Assembly (NCBI GenBank): GCA_031276335.1 | Contig: JAISNH010000059.1 | Span: 1 to 17,902, forward strand | Reading direction: 5' to 3' | From: Rickettsiales bacterium | GTDB lineage: Bacteria > Pseudomonadota > Alphaproteobacteria > Rs-D84 > CACZYB01 | DNA: 17,902 nt | Part shown: piece by piece, positions 6,894-14,717 of the stretch | How the letters are laid out: each line of letters opens with the position of its first letter | How positions within the stretch are numbered: the first letter of the stretch is position 1 | Made by a program: the position numbers and the translations under genes | Notes under the pieces: generated by a model | Seen by the model: only the letters and a program-made list of their open reading frames with translations | The model's database searches: none | What the model was told of the DNA's origin: nothing

Positions 6894-7739
6894 ATGCAAG
6901 TTGCAGATCGCGACTCTGCCCCTGCCCGCGACAAAGGATTTGGAAATAATGCGTACGACAGTCATGATTATGAAACCGGAAGACGGACAGGGAATGTAGG
7001 GAAGCAAGAAACCACGGGCGCGGAGGACGGCCTTGCGGAGATCGCCGCGCGCGCCAAAGTCGTGGCAAAGGCCGTGAACGCCAGGAGCTCCCGCTCATCT
7101 GGCTCTGGAACCCGCCGGGAGCGTTCGCTCCTGCCGAGCCAGCGCCGCGAGATCATCAAGGAGCAGATTAAAAAAGACATCAAGGACGACGAAACCATGC
7201 GCAGCCTGACGGCGCTGGCCATGGCGAAGCCCGAGCAGCTTTACAAGGGCGACCTGGCGCTTAAAAAGCAGGCGGAGCAGGCCAAGATGCGCGTGGAAAT
7301 AGGGAGCATAAAGACAGCCGCGCAGTACAACCGCGAACTCGTCAGCATAAGGGGCGTCGAGCTCAAGACCTACCAGATGCTGGGCAAGCCGGCCAAGCCG
7401 GCTCCGCTCAGCGTGCTGGAAAGCTACGAGATTCCCACCGTGCATCAGCTTATCAAGCTGTACACGTACCGGAAGATCACCGCCATCAACTTCGACCATG
7501 CGGAATACAGCATGCCGCAGGACGGCGCGCGCCCGGCCGCGGTTTGGCCGGACGGGGAAACCGAGGATGTGGAAACGCTTCAGGCCGGCGAGCCGGAACC
7601 CGGCGATCCGATGTGGGCCGGGGGACCGGCGATGCGGAAATCCGGCGGCGGGCTGCAGGACCAGATAATAGAGCTGGAAATGGAGCTTGCGAAAAGGGCG
7701 CGCGAAGCCTCGCAGGACTATATGGCAAAGACCCGTTGA
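6894..7739 (+). CDS. Unknown soluble protein, 281 residues
   Basis: I do not recognise this protein. It has no signal peptide or membrane segment. Residues 1-45 are polar and probably disordered; 46-64 look like an Ala-rich helix; 65-80 form a Ser/Arg-rich linker. Residues 80-165 are highly charged and probably helical, with P-S-Q-R-R-E-I-I-K-E-Q-I-K-K-D at the start. Residues 170-205 are the most hydrophobic part and perhaps the folded core. An acidic, Gly/Pro-rich linker (210-250) leads to a final amphipathic helix (254-275). The start is firm: AGGAGG five bases before the ATG, with a promoter upstream. Codon use and GC match the neighbours, so there is no clear sign of recent transfer. It is divergent from yidD and convergent with yebC, 15 bases away with no visible terminator between. 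Confidence 0.8.
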   Translation: MQVADRDSAPARDKGFGNNAYDSHDYETGRRTGNVGKQETTGAEDGLAEIAARAKVVAKAVNARSSRSSGSGTRRERSLLPSQRREIIKEQIKKDIKDDETMRSLTALAMAKPEQLYKGDLALKKQAEQAKMRVEIGSIKTAAQYNRELVSIRGVELKTYQMLGKPAKPAPLSVLESYEIPTVHQLIKLYTYRKITAINFDHAEYSMPQDGARPAAVWPDGETEDVETLQAGEPEPGDPMWAGGPAMRKSGGGLQDQIIELEMELAKRAREASQDYMAKTR

Positions 7740-7754
7740 GGCCCCGCGCGGCGG

Positions 7755-8477
7755 CTATTCGTACTCCGCGTTGGTGTATACCGTCTGTACGTCGTCGTTG
7801 TCTTCCAGAAGCTCGATGAAGCGGTCGAGCTTGTCCGCGGCCTCGCCGGGCGCGACCGGCACGGTTGACCTGGGCTGCCACACGATTTTCGCGCTTTCGG
7901 GCTCGCCGTATTTCTCAAGGGCCTTCATAAGCGCGCCGAATTCCGGAATCTTGCAGGTAACCATGTACTCGCCGTCTTCTTCCTCCACATCCCTGGCGCC
8001 GCCGGAAACCGCGGTTTCGAACATGTCGTCGAACGGGGCGGCCGAGGCCTTGTACACGAAAAGCCCGACATGGTCGAAATTGAACGCGACCGAGTTTATC
8101 TCGCCCAGGTTTCCGCCGTTCTTGGCAAATGTGCTCCTGATTTCGCCCGCCGTCCGGTTCTTGTTGTCGGTCAGGCACTCGACGATTACGGACACGCCTC
8201 CGGGCGCGTATCCCTCGTACCGGATTTCGGAATAATCGCCTTCGCCGGAACCGGGCATTGCCTTCGCGATCGCGCGCTTTATGTTGTCCATGGGCATGGA
8301 TTCCTTCCTTGCCGCATACACGGCCAGGCGCAGCCGGGGGTTCATGTCTGGGTTGGCGTCCCCCATTTTCGCGGCGACGGTTATTTCTTTCGACAGCTTC
8401 GAGAACAGGTTCCCGCGCACTTTGTCGATTCCGGCCTTTTTATGCTTTATGGTCGACCATTTGGAATGTCCTGACAT
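7755..8477 (-). CDS. yebC: YebC/TACO1-family translation or regulatory protein
   Basis: A full-length (240-residue) YebC protein. The family starts M-S-G-H-S-K-W-S-T-I-K-H-K-K, as here, and continues with a helical N-terminal domain and two alpha/beta domains. Members were long annotated as transcriptional regulators; later work on YebC and mitochondrial TACO1 links the family to translation of proline-rich stretches. Other conserved stretches visible are R-L-R-L-A-V (56-61), Y-E-G-Y-A-P-G-G-V (94-102) and the N-R-T segment near 114. The ATG at 8477 has AAGGAG eight bases upstream; an ATG seven codons earlier would place that site inside the gene. yebC lies 51 bases after topA on the same strand and may be co-transcribed with it. 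Confidence 0.95.
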   Translation of the reverse strand: MSGHSKWSTIKHKKAGIDKVRGNLFSKLSKEITVAAKMGDANPDMNPRLRLAVYAARKESMPMDNIKRAIAKAMPGSGEGDYSEIRYEGYAPGGVSVIVECLTDNKNRTAGEIRSTFAKNGGNLGEINSVAFNFDHVGLFVYKASAAPFDDMFETAVSGGARDVEEEDGEYMVTCKIPEFGALMKALEKYGEPESAKIVWQPRSTVPVAPGEAADKLDRFIELLEDNDDVQTVYTNAEYE

Positions 8478-8528
8478 GATGAAATCTCCTTGCGTCAAAT
8501 ATTGAATGGCTGGGTTGTCGGATATGGA

Positions 8529-11039
8529 TTATTTTTTCGAGGGCGGCTTTTCCTTCGCGGCCAGCTTCATGATGGCCAGGTCTAGCGTGATCGAGTTTTC
8601 ATCCGCGGCATCCTGGGGAATCGAAACGAAGGTGCGGTTGTGCTGCACATAGGGTCCCCATTTGCCATCTGCGAAATAGGTCACCGGCTTTCCGTCCGCC
8701 GGATGGGAGCCCAGGAGCTTGCCGCGCGCCTTCGGTCGGACTCCGGCCAAGAGAGCCTTCGCCGCGGCCAGGTCGACCGCGAAGAAATCCTGTCCGGGCG
8801 GAATGTTCTTGTACGCGCCGGCCTTCTTCACATAGGGCCCGAACCGCCCGACGCCGATCGATATTTCCTCCCCGTCCTCGTCCTTGCCTAGGCTTTTCGG
8901 GGTGGACAGCAGGAACAGGGCCTGGGAAAGGGTAAGCGCGTCGACCGACACGCCCGCCGGTATGGAAACGCGCTTCGGCCCGCGCAGGTCGCCCTTGACC
9001 GGCTCGCCCAGCTGCAGGTAGTTCCCGTACGGCCCGTGCTTCAGTAACACGTCGGCGCCGTTTTCGTCCTGCCCCAGCTTCTGCCCCTCGGATCCGGGCG
9101 CGGCGGGGCGTCCCTCCGCGTCGTCGTCCACGGTGATAAGGGGCTTCGTGTATTTGCATTCCGGATAATTGGAGCACCCGACGAAGCCGCCGAACTTGCC
9201 CAGCTTTATGCCCAGCTTCCCGGTTTTGCAGTCGGGGCATGCGCGCGGATCGCCGCCGTCTGCCTTCGGAGGGAAGAAATGCTGGCCCAGGTCCTCGTCG
9301 ATTGCGTTGATCACATCGGTCATGGTCAGCTCGCCTGCGGCTGCGATTGCGCCCGAAAACCCGTCCCAGAACTCCTTCAGGACCTCCTTGTAATCCTTCT
9401 TGCCGTTCGATATGTCGTCCAGCTCGTCTTCCATGTAGGCGGTGAAGTCGTTTTCGACGTACTTAGGGAAATATTTCTCGAGGAAGCTGGAAACTATGCG
9501 CCCGCGCTCCTCGGGAACGAATTTTTTCTTGTCCAGCTTCACGTAGTCGCGCTCCTGTATGACGGACAGTATGGATGCGTAGGTCGACGGCCGCCCTATG
9601 CCCAGCTCCTCCATCCTTTTCACCAGCGAGGCCTCGGTGAAGCGCGGCGGGGGCTGGGTGAAATGCTGCTCCGGGCGTATTTCGTCCGGCTTCACGGCGT
9701 CGCCCTCGTTCATGGAGGGAAGCATCTTGTTGTCCTCGTCGCCCTCGGCGTCGTCCAGGTCCTCCTTGTAAAGCCTCATGAATCCGTCGAACGCGATCAT
9801 GGAGCCGTTTGCGCGGAACGTGTCGCCCGATTTCGCCGCAATGTCCGCCGCGACCAGGTCCAGCTCCGCCGGCGTCATCTGGGATGCCACCGCGCGCTTC
9901 CAGATAAGCTCGTAAAGCTTGAACTGATGCGGGTCCAGATATCCCTTTATCGATGCGGGCGTCTTCCTCGCGTAAGTGGGTCGGATCGCTTCGTGCGCCT
10001 CCTGGGCGTTTTTCGATTTGTTGTCGTAGGACACCGGCGCCTTCGGCAGGTACTTCTCGCCGAAATCCTCCTTTATCATGCCGCGGATCGCGGACACCGC
10101 CTCCTCGGAAAGGTTCACCGAGTCGGTTCGCATGTAGGTGATAAGGCCGGCCGTTTCGCCGCCGACGTCGACGCCCTCGTAAAGCCGCTGCGCGAGCTGC
10201 ATGGTCTGGCGCGCGGAAAAGCCGAGCTTGCGGGAGGCCTCCTGCTGCAGGGTCGAGGTTGTGAAGGGGGCGACCGGGCGCCGCTGCTGCTTTTTCCTCT
10301 CGATTCCGGCGACCGAGAATTCCTGCCCGGAAAGGGCGGCGGCGATTTTGTTCGCGGCCTCCGCGTCCGGGATGTCGAACTTGTCCAGCTTCCGCCCGTC
10401 GAAGGTGGAAAGCTTCGCCGCGAATTTCTTGGCATCCTTGGTTTCGAAGGTTCCCTCGATAGACCAGTATTCCCTTTTGACGAAGGTTTCGATTTCCTTT
10501 TCGCGGTCGGAGATAAGGCGCAGCGCCACCGACTGCACGCGCCCCGCGGACTTGGAGCCCGGCAGCTTGCGCCACAATACCGGCGACAGGTTGAACCCGA
10601 CCAGGTAGTCGAGCGCGCGCCGGGCCAGGTATGCGTTGACCAGCTCCTCGTCTATCCCGCGCGGATTCTTCAGGGCCTCCTGCACGGCCTTCTTCGTTAT
10701 TTCGTGGAACACGACGCGGTGCACCGGCTTGTCGAGCAGCCCCCGCTCGGAAAGGATGTCTGCTATATGCCAGGAAATGGCCTCCCCTTCGCGGTCGGGG
10801 TCGGTCGCAAGGTACAGTCCGTCCGCTTTTTTAAGGGCGGATTCGATAAGCTTGATCTGCTTTTCCTTGTCCTTCATGACCAGCCACTTCATGGCGAACC
10901 CGCGCTCGGTGTCGACCGATCCGTCCTTGGGGTCCAGGTCGCGGACATGGCCGACCGACGGCACGACCGTATAGTCGCTTCCGACGTACTTCGAAATCGT
11001 TTTCGATTTTGCGGGCGATTCGACGACAAGGAGTTTCAT
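8529..11039 (-). CDS. topA: DNA topoisomerase I (type IA)
   Basis: TopA relaxes negative supercoils by passing DNA through a transient single-strand break. The 836 residues begin with the Toprim domain (V-V-E-S-P-A-K-S-K-T and D-P-D-R-E-G-E, residues 5-14 and 80-86). The active-site tyrosine is Y302 in G-L-I-T-Y-M-R-T-D-S. One four-cysteine zinc ribbon is present (C601, C604, C622, C628). It is followed by repeated G-x-F-G-P-Y-V-type C-terminal modules, seen around residues 680, 750 and 805, and a Lys-rich end. This one-ribbon layout with Topo_C repeats is usual in Alphaproteobacteria. The ATG at 11039 opens directly on M-K-L-L-V-V-E-S-P, the normal family start. The leader is very short and only a poor GGGA precedes the ATG. 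yebC is downstream. Confidence 0.97.
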   Translation of the reverse strand: MKLLVVESPAKSKTISKYVGSDYTVVPSVGHVRDLDPKDGSVDTERGFAMKWLVMKDKEKQIKLIESALKKADGLYLATDPDREGEAISWHIADILSERGLLDKPVHRVVFHEITKKAVQEALKNPRGIDEELVNAYLARRALDYLVGFNLSPVLWRKLPGSKSAGRVQSVALRLISDREKEIETFVKREYWSIEGTFETKDAKKFAAKLSTFDGRKLDKFDIPDAEAANKIAAALSGQEFSVAGIERKKQQRRPVAPFTTSTLQQEASRKLGFSARQTMQLAQRLYEGVDVGGETAGLITYMRTDSVNLSEEAVSAIRGMIKEDFGEKYLPKAPVSYDNKSKNAQEAHEAIRPTYARKTPASIKGYLDPHQFKLYELIWKRAVASQMTPAELDLVAADIAAKSGDTFRANGSMIAFDGFMRLYKEDLDDAEGDEDNKMLPSMNEGDAVKPDEIRPEQHFTQPPPRFTEASLVKRMEELGIGRPSTYASILSVIQERDYVKLDKKKFVPEERGRIVSSFLEKYFPKYVENDFTAYMEDELDDISNGKKDYKEVLKEFWDGFSGAIAAAGELTMTDVINAIDEDLGQHFFPPKADGGDPRACPDCKTGKLGIKLGKFGGFVGCSNYPECKYTKPLITVDDDAEGRPAAPGSEGQKLGQDENGADVLLKHGPYGNYLQLGEPVKGDLRGPKRVSIPAGVSVDALTLSQALFLLSTPKSLGKDEDGEEISIGVGRFGPYVKKAGAYKNIPPGQDFFAVDLAAAKALLAGVRPKARGKLLGSHPADGKPVTYFADGKWGPYVQHNRTFVSIPQDAADENSITLDLAIMKLAAKEKPPSKK

Positions 11040-11048
11040 AGTCCCTTT

Positions 11049-11077
11049 ATGAAACCGCCGCGGCCGCGAAAAGTCAA
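11049..11077 (-). promoter_or_regulatory. Possible promoter of topA with a very short leader
   Basis: On the minus strand TTGACT (11077-11072), 17-bp spacer, TTTCAT (11054-11049). The -10 is weak (4 of 6). The predicted start would be within about four bases of the ATG at 11039. An AT-only run further up (11085-11106) could hold an alternative start. Confidence 0.3.
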
Positions 11078-11110
11078 GGGAAAGTTTTTATATATATAAT
11101 ATATAAGCTG

Positions 11111-11139
11111 TTGATTTCCGCCGCCTCGGATGATAGGAT
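11111..11139 (+). promoter_or_regulatory. Promoter of the 54-residue ORF
   Basis: TTGATT (11111-11116), 17-bp spacer, TAGGAT (11134-11139), each 4 of 6 to consensus. The predicted start near 11146 leaves a leader of about 26 nt containing AGGAGG. Confidence 0.45.
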
Positions 11140-11171
11140 ATTATCAGGAAAACCGTATAAAGGAGGCGCGC

Positions 11172-11336
11172 ATGAAAAGAATAAACCTTCCCGCGGCCAC
11201 AGGGGGAAATCCCGTATCCCCGGCACCGGCCGCGCCCGTGGATAAGGCCGTGCCGCGCTCGATTACGGGCGGGGCGATGCTGATAAGATACCGCCGTGTC
11301 GAGATGGTGGAGCTCGAGATCCGCAGGATGAAATAG
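11172..11336 (+). CDS. Small unknown protein, 54 residues
   Basis: A short ORF too small for homology by eye. It is supported by a strong AGGAGG (11161-11166) five bases before the ATG and a plausible promoter further up. The protein is basic, with a Pro/Ala-rich N-terminal half (residues 1-28) and a C-terminal half with a predicted amphipathic strand or helix, Y-R-R-V-E-M-V-E-L-E-I-R-R-M-K. It has no membrane segment and no cysteine. It is divergent from topA and ends five bases before the stop of the convergent MotB-like gene, leaving no room for a terminator. The good initiation signals make it more than a chance frame, but no function can be proposed. Confidence 0.6.
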   Translation: MKRINLPAATGGNPVSPAPAAPVDKAVPRSITGGAMLIRYRRVEMVELEIRRMK

Positions 11337-11341
11337 CGGAT

Positions 11342-12409
11342 TTATTTCTCGGTCAGCTTGAATTCTATCCTGCGGTTTTTCGCCATTGCCGCGGGACCCG
11401 CGCCCTTGTCTATCGGATGATGCTCGCCGAACCCCGTCGCGGCCAGACGGCCTGGCGGAATCCCCTCGGCGATAAGGAAATTCACGACTGAAACCGCGCG
11501 GGCGACGGACAGCTCCCAGTTCGACGCGTACCCGGAGCCCGCCCTTACCGGGGTTGCGTCCGTATGCCCGTCGACGCGCAGTATCCATTCCGCGTCGTCC
11601 GGAAACCGCACCATAGCCTCCTTCATGACGCGCGCGATGTCGCGGAGCCTGGCTTCGCCGGCGGCGCCTATGTCGGCCGATTCGCTTTTGAAGAAGACCT
11701 CGGAGGGTATCACGAACCTGTCGCCGGCCACCTGGAAATTTTCGTTGCCCGCCACCGCCTGCATAAGGCCCTCGAAAAAGCTGGACCGCACCTTGTAAAG
11801 CTCGGCCGTCTTGTTGGCGAGCGCGCGGTTCAGCTTTTTTCCCATCTCGACTATCTGCACCTTCTGCCACTTGATGTACTTGTCGGTCGCCTCGAACACA
11901 TCATTCAGTTTCCGCATCTCGCCGGACAGCTGGCTTACCGCCGCGGAAAGGTTGCGCTCGTTGTTCTCAAGCGCCTTTATCTGGTTTTCCTTCCTGATTA
12001 TGTCGCCTTCCATCTGCAGGATGAACATGTTCAGCTCGGCTACCTTCGCGGCCATGTTTTCGTTCTTGACGGCTTGTTTCTTGAGGTCCTGGCGGGACAT
12101 GTCGAGCGCGTCGTAAAGCTGGTACAGCTCCTCCTCGCGTTTCGCGCGCTCGTCCGCGGCATTGCGCGCGGCGGCCGAGGCTCCCTTCATCCCGGCGATA
12201 AGGCGTTCGGCCACGCGCTCTTTTTCCGCGACGGCCTTTTCAAGGACGGCTATGCGCTCCTCCGCCGATTTCGGGGCTGCGGCCACGCTAAGGAAGTTCG
12301 TTATCATGAATATCACGACGATGAACAGCATAAGGACGAACATGTTGCTCATCACGTCGACGAACGAGGGCCACAGGTTCGCGGAATCGTCGTGCTCGCG
12401 GAACCTCAT
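11342..12409 (-). CDS. MotB/OmpA-like peptidoglycan-binding protein of a proton-driven complex
   Basis: The 355-residue protein has one transmembrane helix near its N-terminus (about 19-42) preceded by L-W-P-S-F-V-D, whose Asp18 corresponds to the proton-carrying aspartate of MotB. A long coiled coil (about 46-215) leads to a C-terminal OmpA-like domain with G-H-T-D (281-284), N-W-E-L-S-x-A-R-A (297-305) and N-R-R-I-E (345-349), which should bind peptidoglycan in the periplasm. The W-P-x-F-V-D start resembles the non-flagellar MotB-like proteins paired with a MotA/TolQ/ExbB-like gene in many Alphaproteobacteria. The ATG at 12409 overlaps the stop of the preceding gene as ATGA, so translation is probably coupled. 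It ends a four-gene operon. No flagellar genes are nearby; flagellar MotB is therefore unlikely. Confidence 0.85.
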   Translation of the reverse strand: MRFREHDDSANLWPSFVDVMSNMFVLMLFIVVIFMITNFLSVAAAPKSAEERIAVLEKAVAEKERVAERLIAGMKGASAAARNAADERAKREEELYQLYDALDMSRQDLKKQAVKNENMAAKVAELNMFILQMEGDIIRKENQIKALENNERNLSAAVSQLSGEMRKLNDVFEATDKYIKWQKVQIVEMGKKLNRALANKTAELYKVRSSFFEGLMQAVAGNENFQVAGDRFVIPSEVFFKSESADIGAAGEARLRDIARVMKEAMVRFPDDAEWILRVDGHTDATPVRAGSGYASNWELSVARAVSVVNFLIAEGIPPGRLAATGFGEHHPIDKGAGPAAMAKNRRIEFKLTEK

Positions 12410-13050
12410 TTCACGATGCCTCTGAAGCTGGCGGCAAGCTTGCGTACCGGGGAATCCGCCGCCGAAGATTTGATGGCCTCCAAATCCTTGTCCCCCCACT
12501 CCGGCAGCAGAGGCAGCTGGTACAGGAAATCGGAGCCCTCCTTTTTTATCTTATTCTCCAGCGCCTCGACCTTTCGCTTCTCTTCGGCCTCGCGCGAGGC
12601 GCGTATCATGTCATCCACCCACTTCCTGTCCGCGCTGGCACGCCTTTCGGCCGCCAGCGCCTCGCTTTCCGCATGCTTCTTTGCGGCCTCCATGTCGGCG
12701 GCGGCGGCAAGGCCGTACTTGCCCGGCACAATCAGGTACCCGAGCAGGCGCTCCGGTATGCCGCTCAGGTCATACCGCTCCGCGGGCAGGTCGGGCATAT
12801 CGGAAATCTGGACATCCGCGCACGCATAGGGGCAGAACATGGTTTCCAGCTCGTCCCGGCTCCTGCGCGAGAAATCCAGCAGCTCGCCGCCGTCGACGCG
12901 GTATTGCCGCATTATCTCGTGCATGGGCATCCTGGAAAGCATCATTATCGGCTCGCGGTAGCGGCCGTATGCGCTTTGGGACACCATGGCCGCCATGCGG
13001 TCTGGAAATACGGAGTAGACGCGGAGCGTATCCAGGTAATGCGTAGCCAT
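12406..13050 (-). CDS. Unknown protein within the MotA/MotB-like operon, 214 residues
   Basis: Not recognised. No signal peptide or membrane segment is visible, so it is probably cytoplasmic. Residues 1-115 are mixed and may be globular, with a Met-rich patch (about 36-48), two cysteines (73, 77) and a conserved-looking L-L-G-Y-L-I-V-P-G-K-Y-G stretch (102-113). Residues 118-172 are an Ala/Glu/Lys-rich predicted coiled coil; the last 40 residues include L-P-L-L-P-E-W-G (179-186). The ATG at 13050 has GGAGG eight bases upstream. It starts 13 bases after the previous gene and overlaps the next by four bases (ATGA), so it is tightly embedded between the channel gene and the MotB-like gene. Its position suggests a cytoplasmic partner of the motor, which is inference only. 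Confidence 0.8.
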   Translation of the reverse strand: MATHYLDTLRVYSVFPDRMAAMVSQSAYGRYREPIMMLSRMPMHEIMRQYRVDGGELLDFSRRSRDELETMFCPYACADVQISDMPDLPAERYDLSGIPERLLGYLIVPGKYGLAAAADMEAAKKHAESEALAAERRASADRKWVDDMIRASREAEEKRKVEALENKIKKEGSDFLYQLPLLPEWGDKDLEAIKSSAADSPVRKLAASFRGIVK

Positions 13051-13063
13051 TGGCCTGCCCTCC

Positions 13064-13459
13064 TCAGGCCTTCTGCCGGCCGCGCGATTTCAGCACGTCC
13101 GAGATCATGGCATAGGCGCGGCCCTTCGGTTCGGAGCGCTCCTTGACGACGGCCAGGTATCCCTTCGGCAGGCCGGACATGTGGCGCATCAGCCTGCCGT
13201 ACGCCACGCACGGAACTGCGCTGTCCCCCAGGCCAGATCCGCTGTCCTCGACCACTATCCTTTTTTCTATTTCGTTCGAAGGGGTCAGGACGAACACGTT
13301 CTTGTCGTCCCCGCTGTTGATAAGGAATCCGTACTCGTTCATCACGGCCGCGATTATGTCGTCGTCGGTTTGGGCGCGGCGTGCGGGCTTTGGCTTGGCC
13401 TCCTGCTTCTGCGTCCATTCGGTTGAAAATCCGCCGAAATCTTTTTCTATGTTTTTCAT
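13064..13459 (-). CDS. Unknown protein within the MotA/MotB-like operon, 131 residues
   Basis: Not recognised. A small, soluble, basic protein. Residues 1-32 are polar and probably disordered (many Lys, Gln, Pro). Residues 33-125 look folded: D-D-D-I-I-A-A-V-M-N-E-Y-G-F-L-I (32-47) followed by alternating hydrophobic strands (N-V-F-V-L-T, R-I-V-V-E, Y-L-A-V-V-K). The C-terminus is basic. There is a single cysteine (84). The ATG at 13459 overlaps the stop of the MotA-like gene as ATGA and has AAAGGAG upstream, so it is translated together with that gene. The next gene follows by 13 bases. Being the second gene of a motor-like operon makes it a candidate accessory or regulatory subunit; the sequence alone does not show this. 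Confidence 0.8.
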   Translation of the reverse strand: MKNIEKDFGGFSTEWTQKQEAKPKPARRAQTDDDIIAAVMNEYGFLINSGDDKNVFVLTPSNEIEKRIVVEDSGSGLGDSAVPCVAYGRLMRHMSGLPKGYLAVVKERSEPKGRAYAMISDVLKSRGRQKA

Positions 13460-14628
13460 TCCTGGCTCCTTTTTTCGTTTCTGTTCTTGTTGTCGCCCAT
13501 GGCGATGGTCTTGGCCAGCAGGCGTATGTCGGACGACAGCTTGTCCGTCATGTCGGCAAGGCCGAAGTCTATGCTTTTGATGTGGTCGCGCGTCCGGTCG
13601 TCCATTCCGAATCCGGACTTGGATATCTTCACCAGGTCGGACAGGACGGGGGCCAGCTTCTCGGGCCCGGCGGACATCCGCTCCATCGCCTTCAGCTTCT
13701 CCTGCATCTCCTTTGACAGCTTCGCGACTTCGGCGGACATGGAGGACATCTTTTTAGCTACGTCCGCGTTCGTGTCGGCGGCCTTCGCGACCGTTTTCGA
13801 GAGTGCGGCAACGCTGTCCGCCGTCTGCTCCAGCATCGCCTGCAGGTAAGTGATTACCGCGCCGTCGCCCGCCCCGCTCGAGGAGGCCAGCCGGGTGTAC
13901 CGGGTCATGTTCTCCTCCAGCTCGTTCAGGAAGGAATGCGCCGCCAGGTTCGATTGAAGCTGCAGGAAGCCGAGGGCGAGCGAGGCGGCCAGCCCGAACA
14001 GCGAGGTTGAGAACGCGGTCGACATCCCGGACAGCGGCTTTGCGATGTTCAGCTTCAGGCTCTCGAACATGGACTCGACTCCGCCGCCGGAAATGTTCAG
14101 GTTCCTTACCACGTCGCCGACCGATCCGATTGTCATGAGCAGCCCCCAGAAAGTGCCCAGCAGCCCGATGAACACCAGGACGCCGGTGAAATAGTTCGAG
14201 GATGCCTTCCTGTCGGAAATCCGGGACTCCACTATGTCGAGGAGCGTCCGCATCGTTCCGGCCTCCATGTAGGGCCTGTGGTTCTTGCGGTGCTCGCGGA
14301 GCAGGAATGCGACCGGAGCGATGACGCCCGGCACCCTCGCCCTTTCGCGGCCGGCGAAAAAGTCGTTCAGCCACCCCGTGTCGGACACCAGCTCCGCCGC
14401 GTTCCTGAAATTGACGAACAGCCCGAATGCGAACGTGAAAAGTATAAGGCCGTTGAGCGCGCGGTTCGCTCCGAAAATCGCCTTCAGCGTCGGCCCCAGC
14501 ACCGCCGACATCGCCAGCGCCAGAATCATGAACACCCCCATCCTGAGGATGGCGGAGTATATGCCGGCGCGCGAAAGATAAATCGCCTCCGGGTTGATGT
14601 CGGTCTTTGCCTGCTTGCGAATGAACAT
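13456..14628 (-). CDS. MotA/TolQ/ExbB-like proton channel protein
   Basis: The 390-residue membrane protein has four predicted transmembrane segments (about 25-48, 56-75, 146-168 and 202-224). The third and fourth carry the family core: G-V-L-V-F-I-G-L-L-G-T-F-W-G-L-L (149-164), then P-L-S-G-M-S-T-A-F-S-T-S-L-F-G-L-A (198-214). This resembles closely the alphaproteobacterial MotA/TolQ/ExbB-like proteins encoded next to a MotB/OmpA-like gene, less so flagellar MotA. After residue 258 a cytoplasmic tail of about 130 residues is rich in Ala, Lys and Met, predicted coiled coil (260-320). The ATG at 14628 has AGGA eight bases upstream and a good promoter. It leads the operon with two unknown genes and the MotB-like gene. 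The pair probably converts proton flow into mechanical work at the cell wall. Confidence 0.87.
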   Translation of the reverse strand: MFIRKQAKTDINPEAIYLSRAGIYSAILRMGVFMILALAMSAVLGPTLKAIFGANRALNGLILFTFAFGLFVNFRNAAELVSDTGWLNDFFAGRERARVPGVIAPVAFLLREHRKNHRPYMEAGTMRTLLDIVESRISDRKASSNYFTGVLVFIGLLGTFWGLLMTIGSVGDVVRNLNISGGGVESMFESLKLNIAKPLSGMSTAFSTSLFGLAASLALGFLQLQSNLAAHSFLNELEENMTRYTRLASSSGAGDGAVITYLQAMLEQTADSVAALSKTVAKAADTNADVAKKMSSMSAEVAKLSKEMQEKLKAMERMSAGPEKLAPVLSDLVKISKSGFGMDDRTRDHIKSIDFGLADMTDKLSSDIRLLAKTIAMGDNKNRNEKRSQE

Positions 14629-14662
14629 CGTCGAATCCTAAATAAGTTTTCTGGTATTTGAC

Positions 14663-14691
14663 AAAATAGCAATTTAGTTGAAGATTGTCAA
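14663..14691 (-). promoter_or_regulatory. Promoter of the MotA/MotB-like operon
   Basis: On the minus strand TTGACA (14691-14686), 17-bp spacer, TATTTT (14668-14663). The -35 is perfect. The predicted start near 14656 gives a leader of about 28 nt. Confidence 0.7.
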
Positions 14692-14717
14692 GGAAAAAGA
14701 AATCGGCCAGCCGCCTT

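Noticed and set aside
6761..6934. Longer N-terminus of YidD
   Set aside because: It would span both divergent promoters, and the added residues do not resemble the family.
10115..10575. Long frames on both strands inside topA, and similarly inside rpsA and yidC
   Set aside because: High GC produces long open shadow frames; they lack start signals and are rich in Arg, Pro, Gly and Ala, while the recognised genes explain the region.
11342..14628. Zorya anti-phage system (ZorA/ZorB are MotA/MotB-like)
   Set aside because: The channel and OmpA-like proteins match the chromosomal alphaproteobacterial pair better. No ZorC, ZorD helicase or ZorE nuclease-like protein is present, the surroundings are housekeeping genes, and the two unknown proteins are too small for those roles.
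11342..14628. Flagellar stator genes motA and motB
   Set aside because: The channel lacks typical flagellar MotA features, carries a long helical tail, and no flagellar or chemotaxis genes are nearby.
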